From an uncultured Pseudomonadota bacterium (GTDB lineage Bacteria > Myxococcota_A > UBA796 > GCA-2862545): a DNA stretch of 64,000 nt. The stretch spans positions 62,001 to 126,000 of the forward strand of contig CAJXTB010000007.1 in NCBI GenBank assembly GCA_913061235.1, given 5' to 3'. Positions 17,072 to 25,380 of this stretch are shown here, in pieces. The translations under genes and the position numbers were made by a program. Every line of letters starts with the position of its first letter. The first letter of the stretch is position 1. Under the pieces are notes generated by a model, which ran no database searches, had not been told where the DNA came from, and saw nothing but the letters and a program-made list of their open reading frames with translations.

Positions 17072-17649
17072 TTCGCGCCGTCTTTGCTCTAGTCTGCATG
17101 GCTGGATGTTCCCCGGCACAGCCCGTGCCAGAGCGCGCTCCGTACGACGCCACAGCCCCGCTACCTAGCGCGTCTCTGTACCATCTGGACGTGGCGCTGG
17201 TGGACCAGGATGGTCAGCCGACTACGCTTGCAGAGCACCGCGGGCATCCCACCGTCATCTCCATGTTCTACGCGAGCTGCCCCACGGCCTGTCCGCTGCT
17301 GATCGGGGATGTCCTGGCGCTGGAAGACGCACTTCCACCACAGGTGAGGGACGACACCCGAGTCTTGTTGGTCAGTCTGGACCCCGCGCGGGACACCCCG
17401 GAGAAGATGTCGCAGGTGGTTGCTGACCGCGCGTTGGACACGAGCCGATGGACGCTCAGTCGGGCCGAGCTCGATGACGTTCGTGTCGTGGCCGCCGCCC
17501 TCTCTGTCAGCTACCGCGCGCTGGATGACGGCGAGATGAACCACTCGTCGACTCTCACCGCCCTCGACCGAGACGGCGTGCCCGTGTTTCAGCTCGAAGG
17601 CCTCCGACAGGACCCAACAGCTCTGGTTGCTGCGCTGTCGGAGTTGTAG
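17068..17649 (+). CDS. SCO1/SenC-type copper chaperone lipoprotein
   Basis: A 193-residue lipoprotein (lipobox MAGC) with a thioredoxin fold. The copper motif CPTAC and the later His in MNHSS are both present, as are the RVLLVSLDPARDTPE strand-loop features of SCO proteins. SCO proteins load or reduce copper sites in the periplasm. As the third gene of the nirK-nirV unit, a plausible client is NirK rather than cytochrome oxidase CuA. A second, different SCO gene lies near 35 kb. Confidence 0.9.
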   Translation: MIRAVFALVCMAGCSPAQPVPERAPYDATAPLPSASLYHLDVALVDQDGQPTTLAEHRGHPTVISMFYASCPTACPLLIGDVLALEDALPPQVRDDTRVLLVSLDPARDTPEKMSQVVADRALDTSRWTLSRAELDDVRVVAAALSVSYRALDDGEMNHSSTLTALDRDGVPVFQLEGLRQDPTALVAALSEL

Positions 17650-17729
17650 GCCGCTGGGCGGGCGCGCCAACTCAGCGACGCACAGATTGACTTGCGGCGT
17701 GGACCCCTAAACCGCTGCGAGGTATGTCA

Positions 17730-17747
17730 GCGGACTTGGAGGTCCAC
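17730..17747. promoter_or_regulatory. Palindromic operator overlapping the norE ribosome binding site
   Basis: GCGGACTTGGAGGTCCAC has the perfect GGAC-N6-GTCC core and matches the nnrS site at 14 of 18 positions. The GGAGG ribosome binding site of norE lies inside it and the ATG follows two bases later, so bound protein would cover the very start of the gene. No sigma-54 element was found upstream. Confidence 0.55.
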
Positions 17748-17749
17748 TG

Positions 17750-18319
17750 ATGAGCAGTACGGCACAGACATCACACGTGGAGCTGCCCGGTGGGGGAGTG
17801 ATCTGGGTGGTCTTGGCCAGTGAGCTGTTGACGTTTGGCCTGTTCTTCCTAGCGTACGCCGCCGCCTACGGAGCCGAGCCTGAGGTCTTTCAGTCCGCTC
17901 AGGCCAACCTGCATGCCGGCTGGGGCACGATAAATACGGCGGTGTTGTTGACGGGGAGCTGGCTTGCGGCCCGTGCTGTCCAGGCGCACCCCGCCGGTAA
18001 GGCACGACCCTGGCTTGCCGCCGCAGCCCTGTCCGGCGTCGCATTCACCGGCATCAAGCTGTTTGAGTATGTTCACGTCTTCGAGCTCGGCATCACGCTG
18101 TCCACGAACACGTTTTGGTTTAGCTACCTCTTCCTCACCGCGATTCACTTGCTGCACTTGTTCGTAGGTGTGGGTGTCTTGGGCTGGTTGGCGGCGACCT
18201 ACGACCGAACGCAGACGGACGACTGGGCCGACACCATTGAGGCCGCTGCCGTCTATTGGCACATGGTTGACCTCATCTGGATTGTGCTCTTTCCGGCTTT
18301 GTACTTGGTGCATCCATGA
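17750..18319 (+). CDS. norE: NorE, cytochrome oxidase subunit III-like protein
   Basis: A 189-residue membrane protein with five hydrophobic helices of the heme-copper oxidase subunit III family: WVVLASELLTFGLFF, the TGIKLFEYVHVFE helix, and HLLHLFVGV followed by YWHMVDLIWIVLF. The short five-helix form beside norCBQD is NorE, which supports but is not essential for cNOR activity. It overlaps norF by four bases (ATGA). Confidence 0.88.
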   Translation: MSSTAQTSHVELPGGGVIWVVLASELLTFGLFFLAYAAAYGAEPEVFQSAQANLHAGWGTINTAVLLTGSWLAARAVQAHPAGKARPWLAAAALSGVAFTGIKLFEYVHVFELGITLSTNTFWFSYLFLTAIHLLHLFVGVGVLGWLAATYDRTQTDDWADTIEAAAVYWHMVDLIWIVLFPALYLVHP

Positions 18320-18573
18320 AGACTCCGCTGTCGCCAAGGCTGATCGATGCCGCTTGGCTGTTGCTGCTGTTGACCACGGGCACCGCATGGCTGGTGTTTG
18401 ACGGCGCTGTGAGCACCACTCACCAACCGGCATTGCTGATGGCGCTGATGGTCGTGAAGAGCTTTCTGATCCTGGCCATATTCATGGACCTCGTTCGGAA
18501 TTCCCGGCTCATGCTCGCAGCAGTGTTGGCGTTCATGGCACTCATTGGAGTGGGCATCGTCGTGCAGATTTAG
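18316..18573 (+). CDS. norF: NorF-like small membrane protein
   Basis: An 85-residue protein with three hydrophobic helices resembling CtaF/cytochrome oxidase subunit IV: it has ALLMALMVVKSFLILAIFMDL, in which a Lys and an Asp are embedded in the helix as in this family. Position immediately after norE with an ATGA overlap supports the NorF call; NorF is reported to promote assembly or full activity of NO reductase. Confidence 0.78.
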   Translation: MKTPLSPRLIDAAWLLLLLTTGTAWLVFDGAVSTTHQPALLMALMVVKSFLILAIFMDLVRNSRLMLAAVLAFMALIGVGIVVQI

Positions 18574-18600
18574 GCTGCGCTTGACGCGATTGTCCTTTCA

Positions 18601-18618
18601 ATGGACATTGATGTAGAT
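18601..18618. promoter_or_regulatory. Degenerate palindromic operator before norC
   Basis: ATGGACATTGATGTAGAT keeps the left arm ATGGAC but the right arm has two mismatches. It also overlaps a second inverted repeat, TGTCC-N7-GGACA, at 18591-18607. It ends 35 bases before the norC ATG. Weak on its own; noted because it is in the regulon position. Confidence 0.35.
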
Positions 18619-18653
18619 TGAAATAAGACCACGATTCACAGGGGGGTCCCGAT

Positions 18654-19352
18654 ATGCTCTCAAAGTCCCAGGCGCGGCTGTTTTTTGCCGTAGCAACGGG
18701 CGGTTTCTCGTTCGTATTCCTAGGGTTGACGGTCGATACCGTCATGCAAGTACCCGAACGTTCTCACAGTGAAAACATTACCGAAGAGGTGATTCACGGT
18801 AAGGAATTGTGGGAGTCCAACAACTGCATGGGTTGCCACACTCTGCTCGGTGAAGGAGCGTACTACGCCCCCGAACTGACAAAGGTAGTGGACCGCCGAG
18901 GCGCCGAGTGGATGCGCATCTTCCTGCGCGACCCGCAGGCGATGTTCCCCGGCCAGCGCAAGATGGTCCAGTACGACTTCACAGAAGACGAGATCAGCGC
19001 GTTGATCGCGTTCTTCGACTGGAACGGTAAGATCGACACCAACGGGTTCCCAGCGGAGCACGACCTGGCGCCGCCCGCTCCCGTCGTCGTTGCAGCCACC
19101 TCTGGAGCCGACGCAATGGCGACTGCGCCAGCCATGGTCGCTACCGTGTGTATGGCGTGTCACGCCGTTGGCGGAAACGGTGGAAACATCGGTCCGGCCT
19201 TCGAAGGCGTCGGCAATCGCTACACAGAAGATGAGCTGGACCGTTGGCTTGCAGACCCTGCGTCCGTCAAGCCCGGCACTGCCATGCCTAACCTCGGCCT
19301 CGCCGACGACGTCCGTGGTGACCTCGTCGAGTGGCTCATGACCCTAGACTAA
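18654..19352 (+). CDS. norC: NorC, NO reductase cytochrome c subunit with a second heme domain
   Basis: A 232-residue protein. Residues 1-150 are a standard NorC: an N-terminal membrane anchor (about 9-27), heme site Cys58-Met-Gly-Cys61-His62, and the YYAPELTKV...FPGQRKMVQYDFTEDE section. A Pro/Ala linker then leads to a second cytochrome c domain with Cys166-Met-Ala-Cys169-His170 and a Met ligand in GTAMPNLGL. Ordinary NorC ends before the linker. The extra heme could receive electrons from soluble donors. A GGGGGG run precedes ATG 18654, and norB follows after 12 bases. Confidence 0.92.
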   Translation: MLSKSQARLFFAVATGGFSFVFLGLTVDTVMQVPERSHSENITEEVIHGKELWESNNCMGCHTLLGEGAYYAPELTKVVDRRGAEWMRIFLRDPQAMFPGQRKMVQYDFTEDEISALIAFFDWNGKIDTNGFPAEHDLAPPAPVVVAATSGADAMATAPAMVATVCMACHAVGGNGGNIGPAFEGVGNRYTEDELDRWLADPASVKPGTAMPNLGLADDVRGDLVEWLMTLD

Positions 19353-19364
19353 GGAGAGCCGATT

Positions 19365-20726
19365 ATGAAGTTCCGTACTCAACGCATTTCGTGGCTCTTT
19401 TTCGCCACCTGCATGCTGCTGCTCTGCCTTCAAATCGTCTATGGCTTCATCATGGGCTTTGCCCACATGGGCTACGACGTTCTGCACGACTACATCCCGT
19501 TCAATACGGCTAGAGCGACACATACCAACGTGCTCGTCGTCTGGCTTCTCTGCGGATTCATGGGGGCGGCGTACTACATCGTTCCCGAAGAATCCGGCCG
19601 GGAACTGTGGAGTCCAAAGCTCGCGGTGGTCCAGTGGGCCTCCCTGCTCTTGGTTGCAGTCACCGCCGTCATTGGCTTCCACTTTAACTGGTGGGAAGGT
19701 CGTAAGTTCCTCGAGATTCCCCGCCCGCTCGATTACCTCGTCGTAATCAACGTGCTTTCCTTTGTTCTCAACATCGGCATGACCACGTTCACGGGCAAGC
19801 GCTACACGACCACGGGCATGGTGCTGCTTGTCGGCCTTGTATCGGCGGCCCTTCTGTACTTGCCAGGCATGATCTGGTTTGACTCGCAGGTCATGGACTC
19901 GTACTTCCGTTGGTGGGTTGTTCACTTGTGGGTTGAGGGCGTGTGGGAGCTCATCATGGGCGCCATCATGTCCTACCTGCTCATCAAGCTGACCGGCGTA
20001 GACCGCGAAGTCATTGAGAAGTGGCTGTACATCATTGTGGGCCTGACCTTCGTGTCAGGAATCCTCGGGACCGGGCACCATTACTACTGGATTGGTGCTC
20101 CTGAATACTGGCTGATTGTCGGTGGTGTCTTCAGTGCGCTTGAACCCCTGGCGTTCTTGGGCATGGCTCTGTACGGCGTGACCATGGCTCGCCGTGGTGG
20201 CCGTAAACATCCCAACAAGATTGCCATGTACTGGACCGTCGGCTGCGGCATCATGAGCTTCGTCGGTGCTGGATTCCTTGGCTTTGCGCACACCTTGCCT
20301 TCCGTGAACATCTACACACACGGCACGCTCGTCACCGCAATGCACGGACACTTGGCCTTCTGGGGCGCTTACGCCATGATTGTCTTGGCAATCATCTCGT
20401 ACGCCATGCCACAGATGACCGGTCGCAAGTTCTTCGATACCTGGGTTCCTGAATGGGCATTCTGGATTTCGAACATCGGCATGCTGTCGATGACCTGTGC
20501 CTTCGCCGTTGCTGGCGTGACCCAGGTGTACTTGGAACGCCGCGTTGGCATGGACTTCCTAGAAGTTCAGGCAGCCGTCGCTGTTCACTTCACCGCCTTG
20601 GTACTGGCAGCCTCGCTGTTCACCCTCGGTATTCTGTTGTTCATCTACGACTTCATTCGTTACGGATTTCCGTCGGACGAAGCTGTAGAAGGCGCTGCTG
20701 AACCTGAAGCTGCTGCAGCAAAGTAG
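19365..20726 (+). CDS. norB: NorB, cytochrome c-type nitric oxide reductase large subunit
   Basis: A 453-residue protein of twelve helices that reduces NO to N2O at a heme b3/FeB centre. Family signatures are present: HTNVLVVWLLCGFMGAAYYIVPEE, the helix with HLWVEGVWELIMG (His ligand to FeB and the conserved Glu pair), GTGHHYYWIG (two FeB histidines) and HGHLAFWGAYAM (heme ligands). Lack of an N-terminal quinol-oxidase extension and the adjacent norC mark it as cNOR rather than qNOR. AGGAGAG precedes the start. Confidence 0.96.
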   Translation: MKFRTQRISWLFFATCMLLLCLQIVYGFIMGFAHMGYDVLHDYIPFNTARATHTNVLVVWLLCGFMGAAYYIVPEESGRELWSPKLAVVQWASLLLVAVTAVIGFHFNWWEGRKFLEIPRPLDYLVVINVLSFVLNIGMTTFTGKRYTTTGMVLLVGLVSAALLYLPGMIWFDSQVMDSYFRWWVVHLWVEGVWELIMGAIMSYLLIKLTGVDREVIEKWLYIIVGLTFVSGILGTGHHYYWIGAPEYWLIVGGVFSALEPLAFLGMALYGVTMARRGGRKHPNKIAMYWTVGCGIMSFVGAGFLGFAHTLPSVNIYTHGTLVTAMHGHLAFWGAYAMIVLAIISYAMPQMTGRKFFDTWVPEWAFWISNIGMLSMTCAFAVAGVTQVYLERRVGMDFLEVQAAVAVHFTALVLAASLFTLGILLFIYDFIRYGFPSDEAVEGAAEPEAAAAK

Positions 20727-20732
20727 GGAAGT

Positions 20733-21515
20733 ATGTGGACATTACCTGCCCCGTTCTACCAGCCCGTCAATGACGAGGTTGCTCTGTTCAAGACAGCATT
20801 TGAGCAGCGGCTTCCGCTACTGCTCAAGGGCCCTACGGGGTGTGGTAAGTCTCGCCTTGTCGAACACATGGCGGCCACTCTCGGCCGTCCGCTGATTACC
20901 GTTGCCTGCCATGACGACACCAGTGCTGTCGACTTGGTGGGGCGCTACCTGATTCGTGGTGGCGAGACGGTCTGGCAAGATGGCCCGCTCACCCGTGCAG
21001 TACGCACAGGTGCCATCTTGTACTTGGACGAGATTGCGGAGGCCCGCGGTGATGTTGTGGTGGTCATTCACCCGCTGACCGACCATCGGCGTACGCTCAT
21101 TGTTGAGCGGCACGATGAGGTCCTTCGCGCCCCGGAGCCCTTCATGTTGGTGTGTAGCTTTAACCCTGGCTACCAGCGTTCGTTGAAGGAACTGAAGCCG
21201 TCTACCCGACAGCGCTTCATCGCCGCGCACATGGACTACCCGAGCAGTGAGCTCGAGCGAAAAATCGTTGAGGTAGAGACCGGTGTAGACGTCTCTACGA
21301 GCAAGCGGCTGGTCGCGCTCGCCAACAAGATTCGTGAGGTCGACAACCTGGGCTTGGCCGAGGTGCCGTCCACGCGTTTGTTGGTTCTCACCGGAAATCT
21401 CATTGCGGCAGGAATGCCACCAAGGCGTGCCTGTGAAGCGGGTCTGGTGCAGGCATTGACCGACGACGCTGCGCTGGCACAAGCGCTGCGTGACCTGGTT
21501 GCTCTGGCCTTCTAA
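20733..21515 (+). CDS. norQ: NorQ, MoxR-type AAA+ ATPase
   Basis: A 260-residue cytosolic AAA+ protein with Walker A GPTGCGKS (about residues 34-41), Walker B ILYLDEI and the sensor region SFNPGYQ. NorQ works with NorD to insert the non-heme iron FeB into NorB. It begins 6 bases after norB, and its TAA overlaps the norD ATG, so the pair is translated together. Confidence 0.94.
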   Translation: MWTLPAPFYQPVNDEVALFKTAFEQRLPLLLKGPTGCGKSRLVEHMAATLGRPLITVACHDDTSAVDLVGRYLIRGGETVWQDGPLTRAVRTGAILYLDEIAEARGDVVVVIHPLTDHRRTLIVERHDEVLRAPEPFMLVCSFNPGYQRSLKELKPSTRQRFIAAHMDYPSSELERKIVEVETGVDVSTSKRLVALANKIREVDNLGLAEVPSTRLLVLTGNLIAAGMPPRRACEAGLVQALTDDAALAQALRDLVALAF

Positions 21516-23389
21516 TGGCCGCACCTAGCCTAGATTTTGATTGGGAAGTCGGTCTCTTTCGGGCAGTGCGGTCCTTGTGGCGGCGTGTGGTCCCCACGAA
21601 GGACGCGTTCGACGCCGACCGTGCTGCCCAGCTGACAACGAGCTTGGAGAGCCTCACGCCGCTCGCACAGTTGGTTGCTGGCGAGTCGGTGCGCGTCATG
21701 ACCGCCCGCGACGACGGTGGTGTACGCGGCCGAGACCTGCTGGTGCCCGCGTATGTGGACCTCGCAGAAGACCCCGAAGCCAACCGTGCTCTGTTGGTTC
21801 TTCGTGTAGTTCATGCCGCGACCATTCGAAAGCTCCGCCGTGGTCTGGCCCCTCCCACAGACCCCGTTGAGCGTCTGAAGTGTGAGCTTCTGGTGGCATT
21901 GCAGGCTGCTGAGTGCCTAAGTGACGAGCTGGGTCGCTTTGAGTCGGCCTGGCGTGAAGCCTGCCAGGCCGTCCTTGCCTTGCGTCCCGAGCTGTCCACT
22001 CTGGGGCCCCGGGCTCGTGGCATCGAGACCGCCCGACGTGCGGTTCTTCGCGGTGAGCATCCGTCAGAAGACGTGTGGCAGCAGATTCGCAAGGCCCGCA
22101 ACGCCGGCACGCCCTCGCCCCCCGTTGTGCTGTGGGGAGGCTTGCTGACCAGCGACGTTGACGACCAGACCCAGGGAGCATCGCCTCATGACGCCCAGGC
22201 GCCGGACGGTACCGAAGCCACAGCTCCGCCCGTCGAAGACATCAAGCGCGTGCTGCTCGACCCCAAAGAGCAAGAGAAGAAGGTGCTGCAACACACCTTT
22301 GAGAAGGTGGAGACACTGGACAGCACCGAAGGCAACACACTCAAGGCCGATGGGTCGGACGAGCTTGAGGAACACCTAGAGGCCCTTGAGGAAGTGGACC
22401 TGCGGGAGCTTCTGCGAGGTGGCGACGACGCCCACTCGATCTTCAGGGCAGACCTGGACCTGGGCGCCAACATCCCAGACGTCGAGTCGATTGGACCCAA
22501 TGAGCGCGGCGTTCCGTATGACGAGTGGAACCACCGAGCGCGCTCGTACAAGGTGGGCTGGTGCACGGTGTACCCGAGCCGAATTGTGTCTCGGGACCCC
22601 AACTGGGCGCGAGAGCCTCTGCAGCGCCATCATCGGCTCATCGAGAACCTTCGTCGTCGTCTTCAAGACCATCGCTCCCGCCTTCAGCACATGGACCGGC
22701 AGCTGGACGGCGAACACCCGGACATTGCCGCCCTCGTCGACCACCAGGCAGAGGTGCTCGCGGGTCACTCAGGCTCACAGCGTCTGTACACCCGGCAGCA
22801 GCGCCAACGGCGAGACATCAGCACGACCATTCTGCTGGACCTTTCTCTATCTTCGGACGCCTGGGTCGATAATCGGCGTGTGCTGGACATCTCGCGTGAG
22901 GCCGTTCTTGTCTTAGGAGAGGTCGCTGCGTCTCTGGGCGACAACATCCAGGTCCTGGCCTTTGCAACGAGCACGCGCAATCGCTGCCGTGTGTGGACCG
23001 TCAAGGGGTGGAAGGAGGCCTGGCCGACGGGACGCGACCGTTTGGGAGTGCTCGAACCACAGGGATATACGCGCATTGGTGCGGCGTTGAGACATGCGAC
23101 GGACGACCTGGCCCGCACACCCGCAGACCAGCGACTACTGCTGCTGATCAGCGATGGCAAGCCGAGCGATTACGACCGATATGAGGGGCGATACGGTATT
23201 GCCGACGTGCGGATGGCGTTGCGCGAGGCCGACCGTGATGGCGTTCACATTCACGCCTTAGCAATCGACAAGACCGCGAGTGCCACACTGCCAGCGATGT
23301 TCGGTCCCGGCCGCTGGCATGTCTTGCCCACCCCAGACCATCTACTCAGCACCCTGACCACCATCTACGGACGGCTCACCAGTGGGTAG
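21515..23389 (+). CDS. norD: NorD, VWA-domain partner of NorQ
   Basis: A 624-residue protein with a helical N-terminal half, a charged acidic middle section (about 210-330) and a C-terminal von Willebrand A domain. The metal-binding MIDAS motif is DLSLS after the strand TTILL, with the later Thr and Asp (LLISDGKPSDYD) also present. It is the adaptor that couples NorQ to NorB for FeB insertion. It overlaps norQ by one base and ends 36 bases before the convergent Rrf2 gene. Confidence 0.94.
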   Translation: MAAPSLDFDWEVGLFRAVRSLWRRVVPTKDAFDADRAAQLTTSLESLTPLAQLVAGESVRVMTARDDGGVRGRDLLVPAYVDLAEDPEANRALLVLRVVHAATIRKLRRGLAPPTDPVERLKCELLVALQAAECLSDELGRFESAWREACQAVLALRPELSTLGPRARGIETARRAVLRGEHPSEDVWQQIRKARNAGTPSPPVVLWGGLLTSDVDDQTQGASPHDAQAPDGTEATAPPVEDIKRVLLDPKEQEKKVLQHTFEKVETLDSTEGNTLKADGSDELEEHLEALEEVDLRELLRGGDDAHSIFRADLDLGANIPDVESIGPNERGVPYDEWNHRARSYKVGWCTVYPSRIVSRDPNWAREPLQRHHRLIENLRRRLQDHRSRLQHMDRQLDGEHPDIAALVDHQAEVLAGHSGSQRLYTRQQRQRRDISTTILLDLSLSSDAWVDNRRVLDISREAVLVLGEVAASLGDNIQVLAFATSTRNRCRVWTVKGWKEAWPTGRDRLGVLEPQGYTRIGAALRHATDDLARTPADQRLLLLISDGKPSDYDRYEGRYGIADVRMALREADRDGVHIHALAIDKTASATLPAMFGPGRWHVLPTPDHLLSTLTTIYGRLTSG

Positions 23390-23425
23390 TCGGCTTGCTC
23401 ACATCGGCACCGCCAGCTGACGCCC

Positions 23426-23872
23426 TTACTTAGGGTCCGCTTGGGTGTCAGGCAGACACCAAGTCGCCGTCTCCATCTCAGCCAGGGAGTGCCGGGTCAT
23501 CCAGTCTAGGTAGCCCCGCTTCAGCTCCATCCAGGCATCGTGTAGTGGGCATGGATTGTCGGGGTCGCACTGAGGGACTCCGAATGCACACCGATTCGTT
23601 GGCAGTGCGTCGACTGCTGCAAGCACGTCTTGCAGCGTGATCTGATCGGCCGCCAGAGCCAGTCGGAACCCGCCGTGGTGGCCCCGTTTGGCTTCAACCA
23701 GGTTTGCCACGACCATCTTGCGCAGAATCTTCGACAGGTAGGCCTTGGGAACCTGCGACCCTTGCGACAGCTCTTCCGCACGAACGAAGGTGTCTTGCGT
23801 AGTGGCCAGACAGCTCATTGCACGCAGCGCATACTCGGCAGTCTGGGTAATGAGCGGACTTGAGGGGGTCAT
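23426..23872 (-). CDS. Rrf2-family iron-sulfur regulator, NsrR/IscR type
   Basis: A 148-residue winged-helix DNA-binding protein. The N-terminus has the Rrf2 pattern (YALRAMSCLA, then VPKAYLSKILRKM as recognition helix and the GHHGGFRLA wing). Three cysteines, Cys95, Cys102 and Cys108, sit in the cluster loop as in NsrR and IscR. Convergent to norD and inside the denitrification island, it is best read as the NO-sensing repressor NsrR, whose [Fe-S] cluster is destroyed by NO. It is the only transcription factor in the island and the natural candidate to bind the GGAC-N6-GTCC palindromes. An imperfect palindrome just upstream (about 23875-23891) might allow autoregulation. Confidence 0.85.
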   Translation of the reverse strand: MTPSSPLITQTAEYALRAMSCLATTQDTFVRAEELSQGSQVPKAYLSKILRKMVVANLVEAKRGHHGGFRLALAADQITLQDVLAAVDALPTNRCAFGVPQCDPDNPCPLHDAWMELKRGYLDWMTRHSLAEMETATWCLPDTQADPK

Positions 23873-24081
23873 CGTATGGTCCTAGATTCCAAGCGGCCGT
23901 CCGCCTGTAGAACGGGTTCACCAATCGAACATGTAGCGGGTCGTGGAGAACAGATCGAACCATTGTGAACGATGGTGACAGACGTAAGCCCACTCGCTCT
24001 CTGGCCCGCTGACTCCCAAGTGAATCCACTTTCGCTCGGTGGCCTGTGGGTCTGGATGCCGGTTCTGGTCGATGAAACTTC

Positions 24082-25212
24082 CTATCCTGGACGTCCATCG
24101 GAGCGAGGTGACAACAATACGACGGTGTTTCCGACCAAGAACAACACAAAGGCGACCGAGAACGCCGCCGCTGCGGCAATGAGGGCGTGCGTACTAGGCG
24201 ACACACCGGCCCAGATGCGAAACACCACGGCGATGCTGACCATGACATACGATGCGATGGTGACGCGACCGGCGACAATCGGTCGCCCGGTATGACCGAG
24301 CGATACCCGGGAGACCATGCCGAGAGTGAACGCTCCAAGCGCGCCGACGGTGAACAGATGTGTTGGAACGGTTGCCGCCATCGGCACGCCCAAGTCTACC
24401 GCCGCGCGGGCTAACAACGACACGCAAATCCAGACGTATCCAGCGTGAAGAATGGCGAGCATGGGCCGTGTCAGCGCCTTGGCAGAGCCCCAGGTCGACA
24501 TACGAACAAGGTGAGCAATCCCCGCCAGACCAGCAATCAGGGCAACGAGCAAGGGGATGTCTACGACCACCGAGAGGGCGTCGACACCGAGTAGAGCCCA
24601 GGTCAATGCCAGCGCTATGCGGTCGATGGAAGGTCTCTTGTGGGCGCCGGATTCCGGCAGTGCGTTGCGAGTGAACATAGGCACGATGCGCCCGCCTACA
24701 ATCACAATGAACAGCACGACAGCGTCCAATGTGAGGCGGACGGCCACAGTCTGGGAGAGCCAGCCTAGATGCCACGCTAGATCCACGGCGGACAAGCCCG
24801 CGAGTAGGCCAACAAAGGGATAATTCCGCCGGCTACCGGCAGCGATGAGCGGCCGCCCTACAGCCACCGCGAGTACCAGCGGAAAGGCAACGTCCAACAC
24901 CAGTCCCACCACCCCAAGGTCCACCACAGCCGCAACCCGTCCAGCGAGCCACAGCCCAAACAGAGCGCCGAGAAGCGGTCCTGTAGCCGTGGTACGTCCT
25001 GTCCAGTTCTGGGCTGCGGTCAGCAAGAAGCCGGCGACGATGGCCAAGGTGAAGCCGAACACCATCTCGTGGGCATGCCAGTGAAAGGGATTTAGCGGCC
25101 CGACCCACGACAGTTGACCGCCCAACACCAATGCCCAAGCGGCCATAGCGACCGATGCAAGCAGTGCTGCGCCTAGGAAGAACGGGCGAAAACCTGTGCC
25201 TAGCAGCACCAA
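24082..25212 (-). CDS. nnrS: NnrS family membrane protein
   Basis: A heme- and copper-containing membrane protein family linked to NO stress, about twelve helices and 376 residues here. Diagnostic are GTGFRPFFLGAALLA at the N-terminus, PFHWHAHEMVFGFTLAIVAGFLLTAAQNWTG, and the later RIVPMFTRNAL and HLFTVGALGAFTLGMVSRVSLGHTGR. The first ATG (25224) lies in the operator; GGAG of ATGGAG is spaced correctly for TTG 25212 (or GTG 25209), the arrangement used by the gene at 14649, so I prefer the later start. It is divergent from a methyltransferase gene, with the palindrome in between. The 209 bases between it and the Rrf2 gene hold nothing I recognise. Confidence 0.92.
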   Translation of the reverse strand: MVLLGTGFRPFFLGAALLASVAMAAWALVLGGQLSWVGPLNPFHWHAHEMVFGFTLAIVAGFLLTAAQNWTGRTTATGPLLGALFGLWLAGRVAAVVDLGVVGLVLDVAFPLVLAVAVGRPLIAAGSRRNYPFVGLLAGLSAVDLAWHLGWLSQTVAVRLTLDAVVLFIVIVGGRIVPMFTRNALPESGAHKRPSIDRIALALTWALLGVDALSVVVDIPLLVALIAGLAGIAHLVRMSTWGSAKALTRPMLAILHAGYVWICVSLLARAAVDLGVPMAATVPTHLFTVGALGAFTLGMVSRVSLGHTGRPIVAGRVTIASYVMVSIAVVFRIWAGVSPSTHALIAAAAAFSVAFVLFLVGNTVVLLSPRSDGRPG

Positions 25213-25222
25213 AACAAACTCC

Positions 25223-25240
25223 ATGGACTTTGAGGTCCAT
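25223..25240. promoter_or_regulatory. Perfect palindromic operator at nnrS
   Basis: ATGGACTTTGAGGTCCAT has six-base perfect arms and is the best copy of the motif in the window. The minus-strand flank AAAGTCCATGGAGTTTG is identical to that at 14653-14669. It covers the leader of nnrS and lies 141 bases before the divergent methyltransferase. Confidence 0.68.
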
Positions 25241-25380
25241 GAATATCACGCCGAGCCTCTATGGCAGGTCGAGCCTGACCATTGGTTGCACAACCTTGTA
25301 CGAACCGGGACTCGCCTTGGCGGAATGGTCGCGGTGTGTATGTGCTCAGAGCACGCCGATGTGGCAAGCACGGGGGGATA

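Noticed and set aside
18551-18566. GG-N10-GC element before norC
   Set aside because: Spacing fits but the sequence TGGGCATCGTCGTGCA departs from consensus at several positions and lies inside norF.
23875-23891. Imperfect palindrome ATGGTCCTAGATTCCAA upstream of the Rrf2 gene
   Set aside because: Its arms are shorter and the spacing is one base off the shared motif, so it is mentioned only as a possibility for autoregulation.
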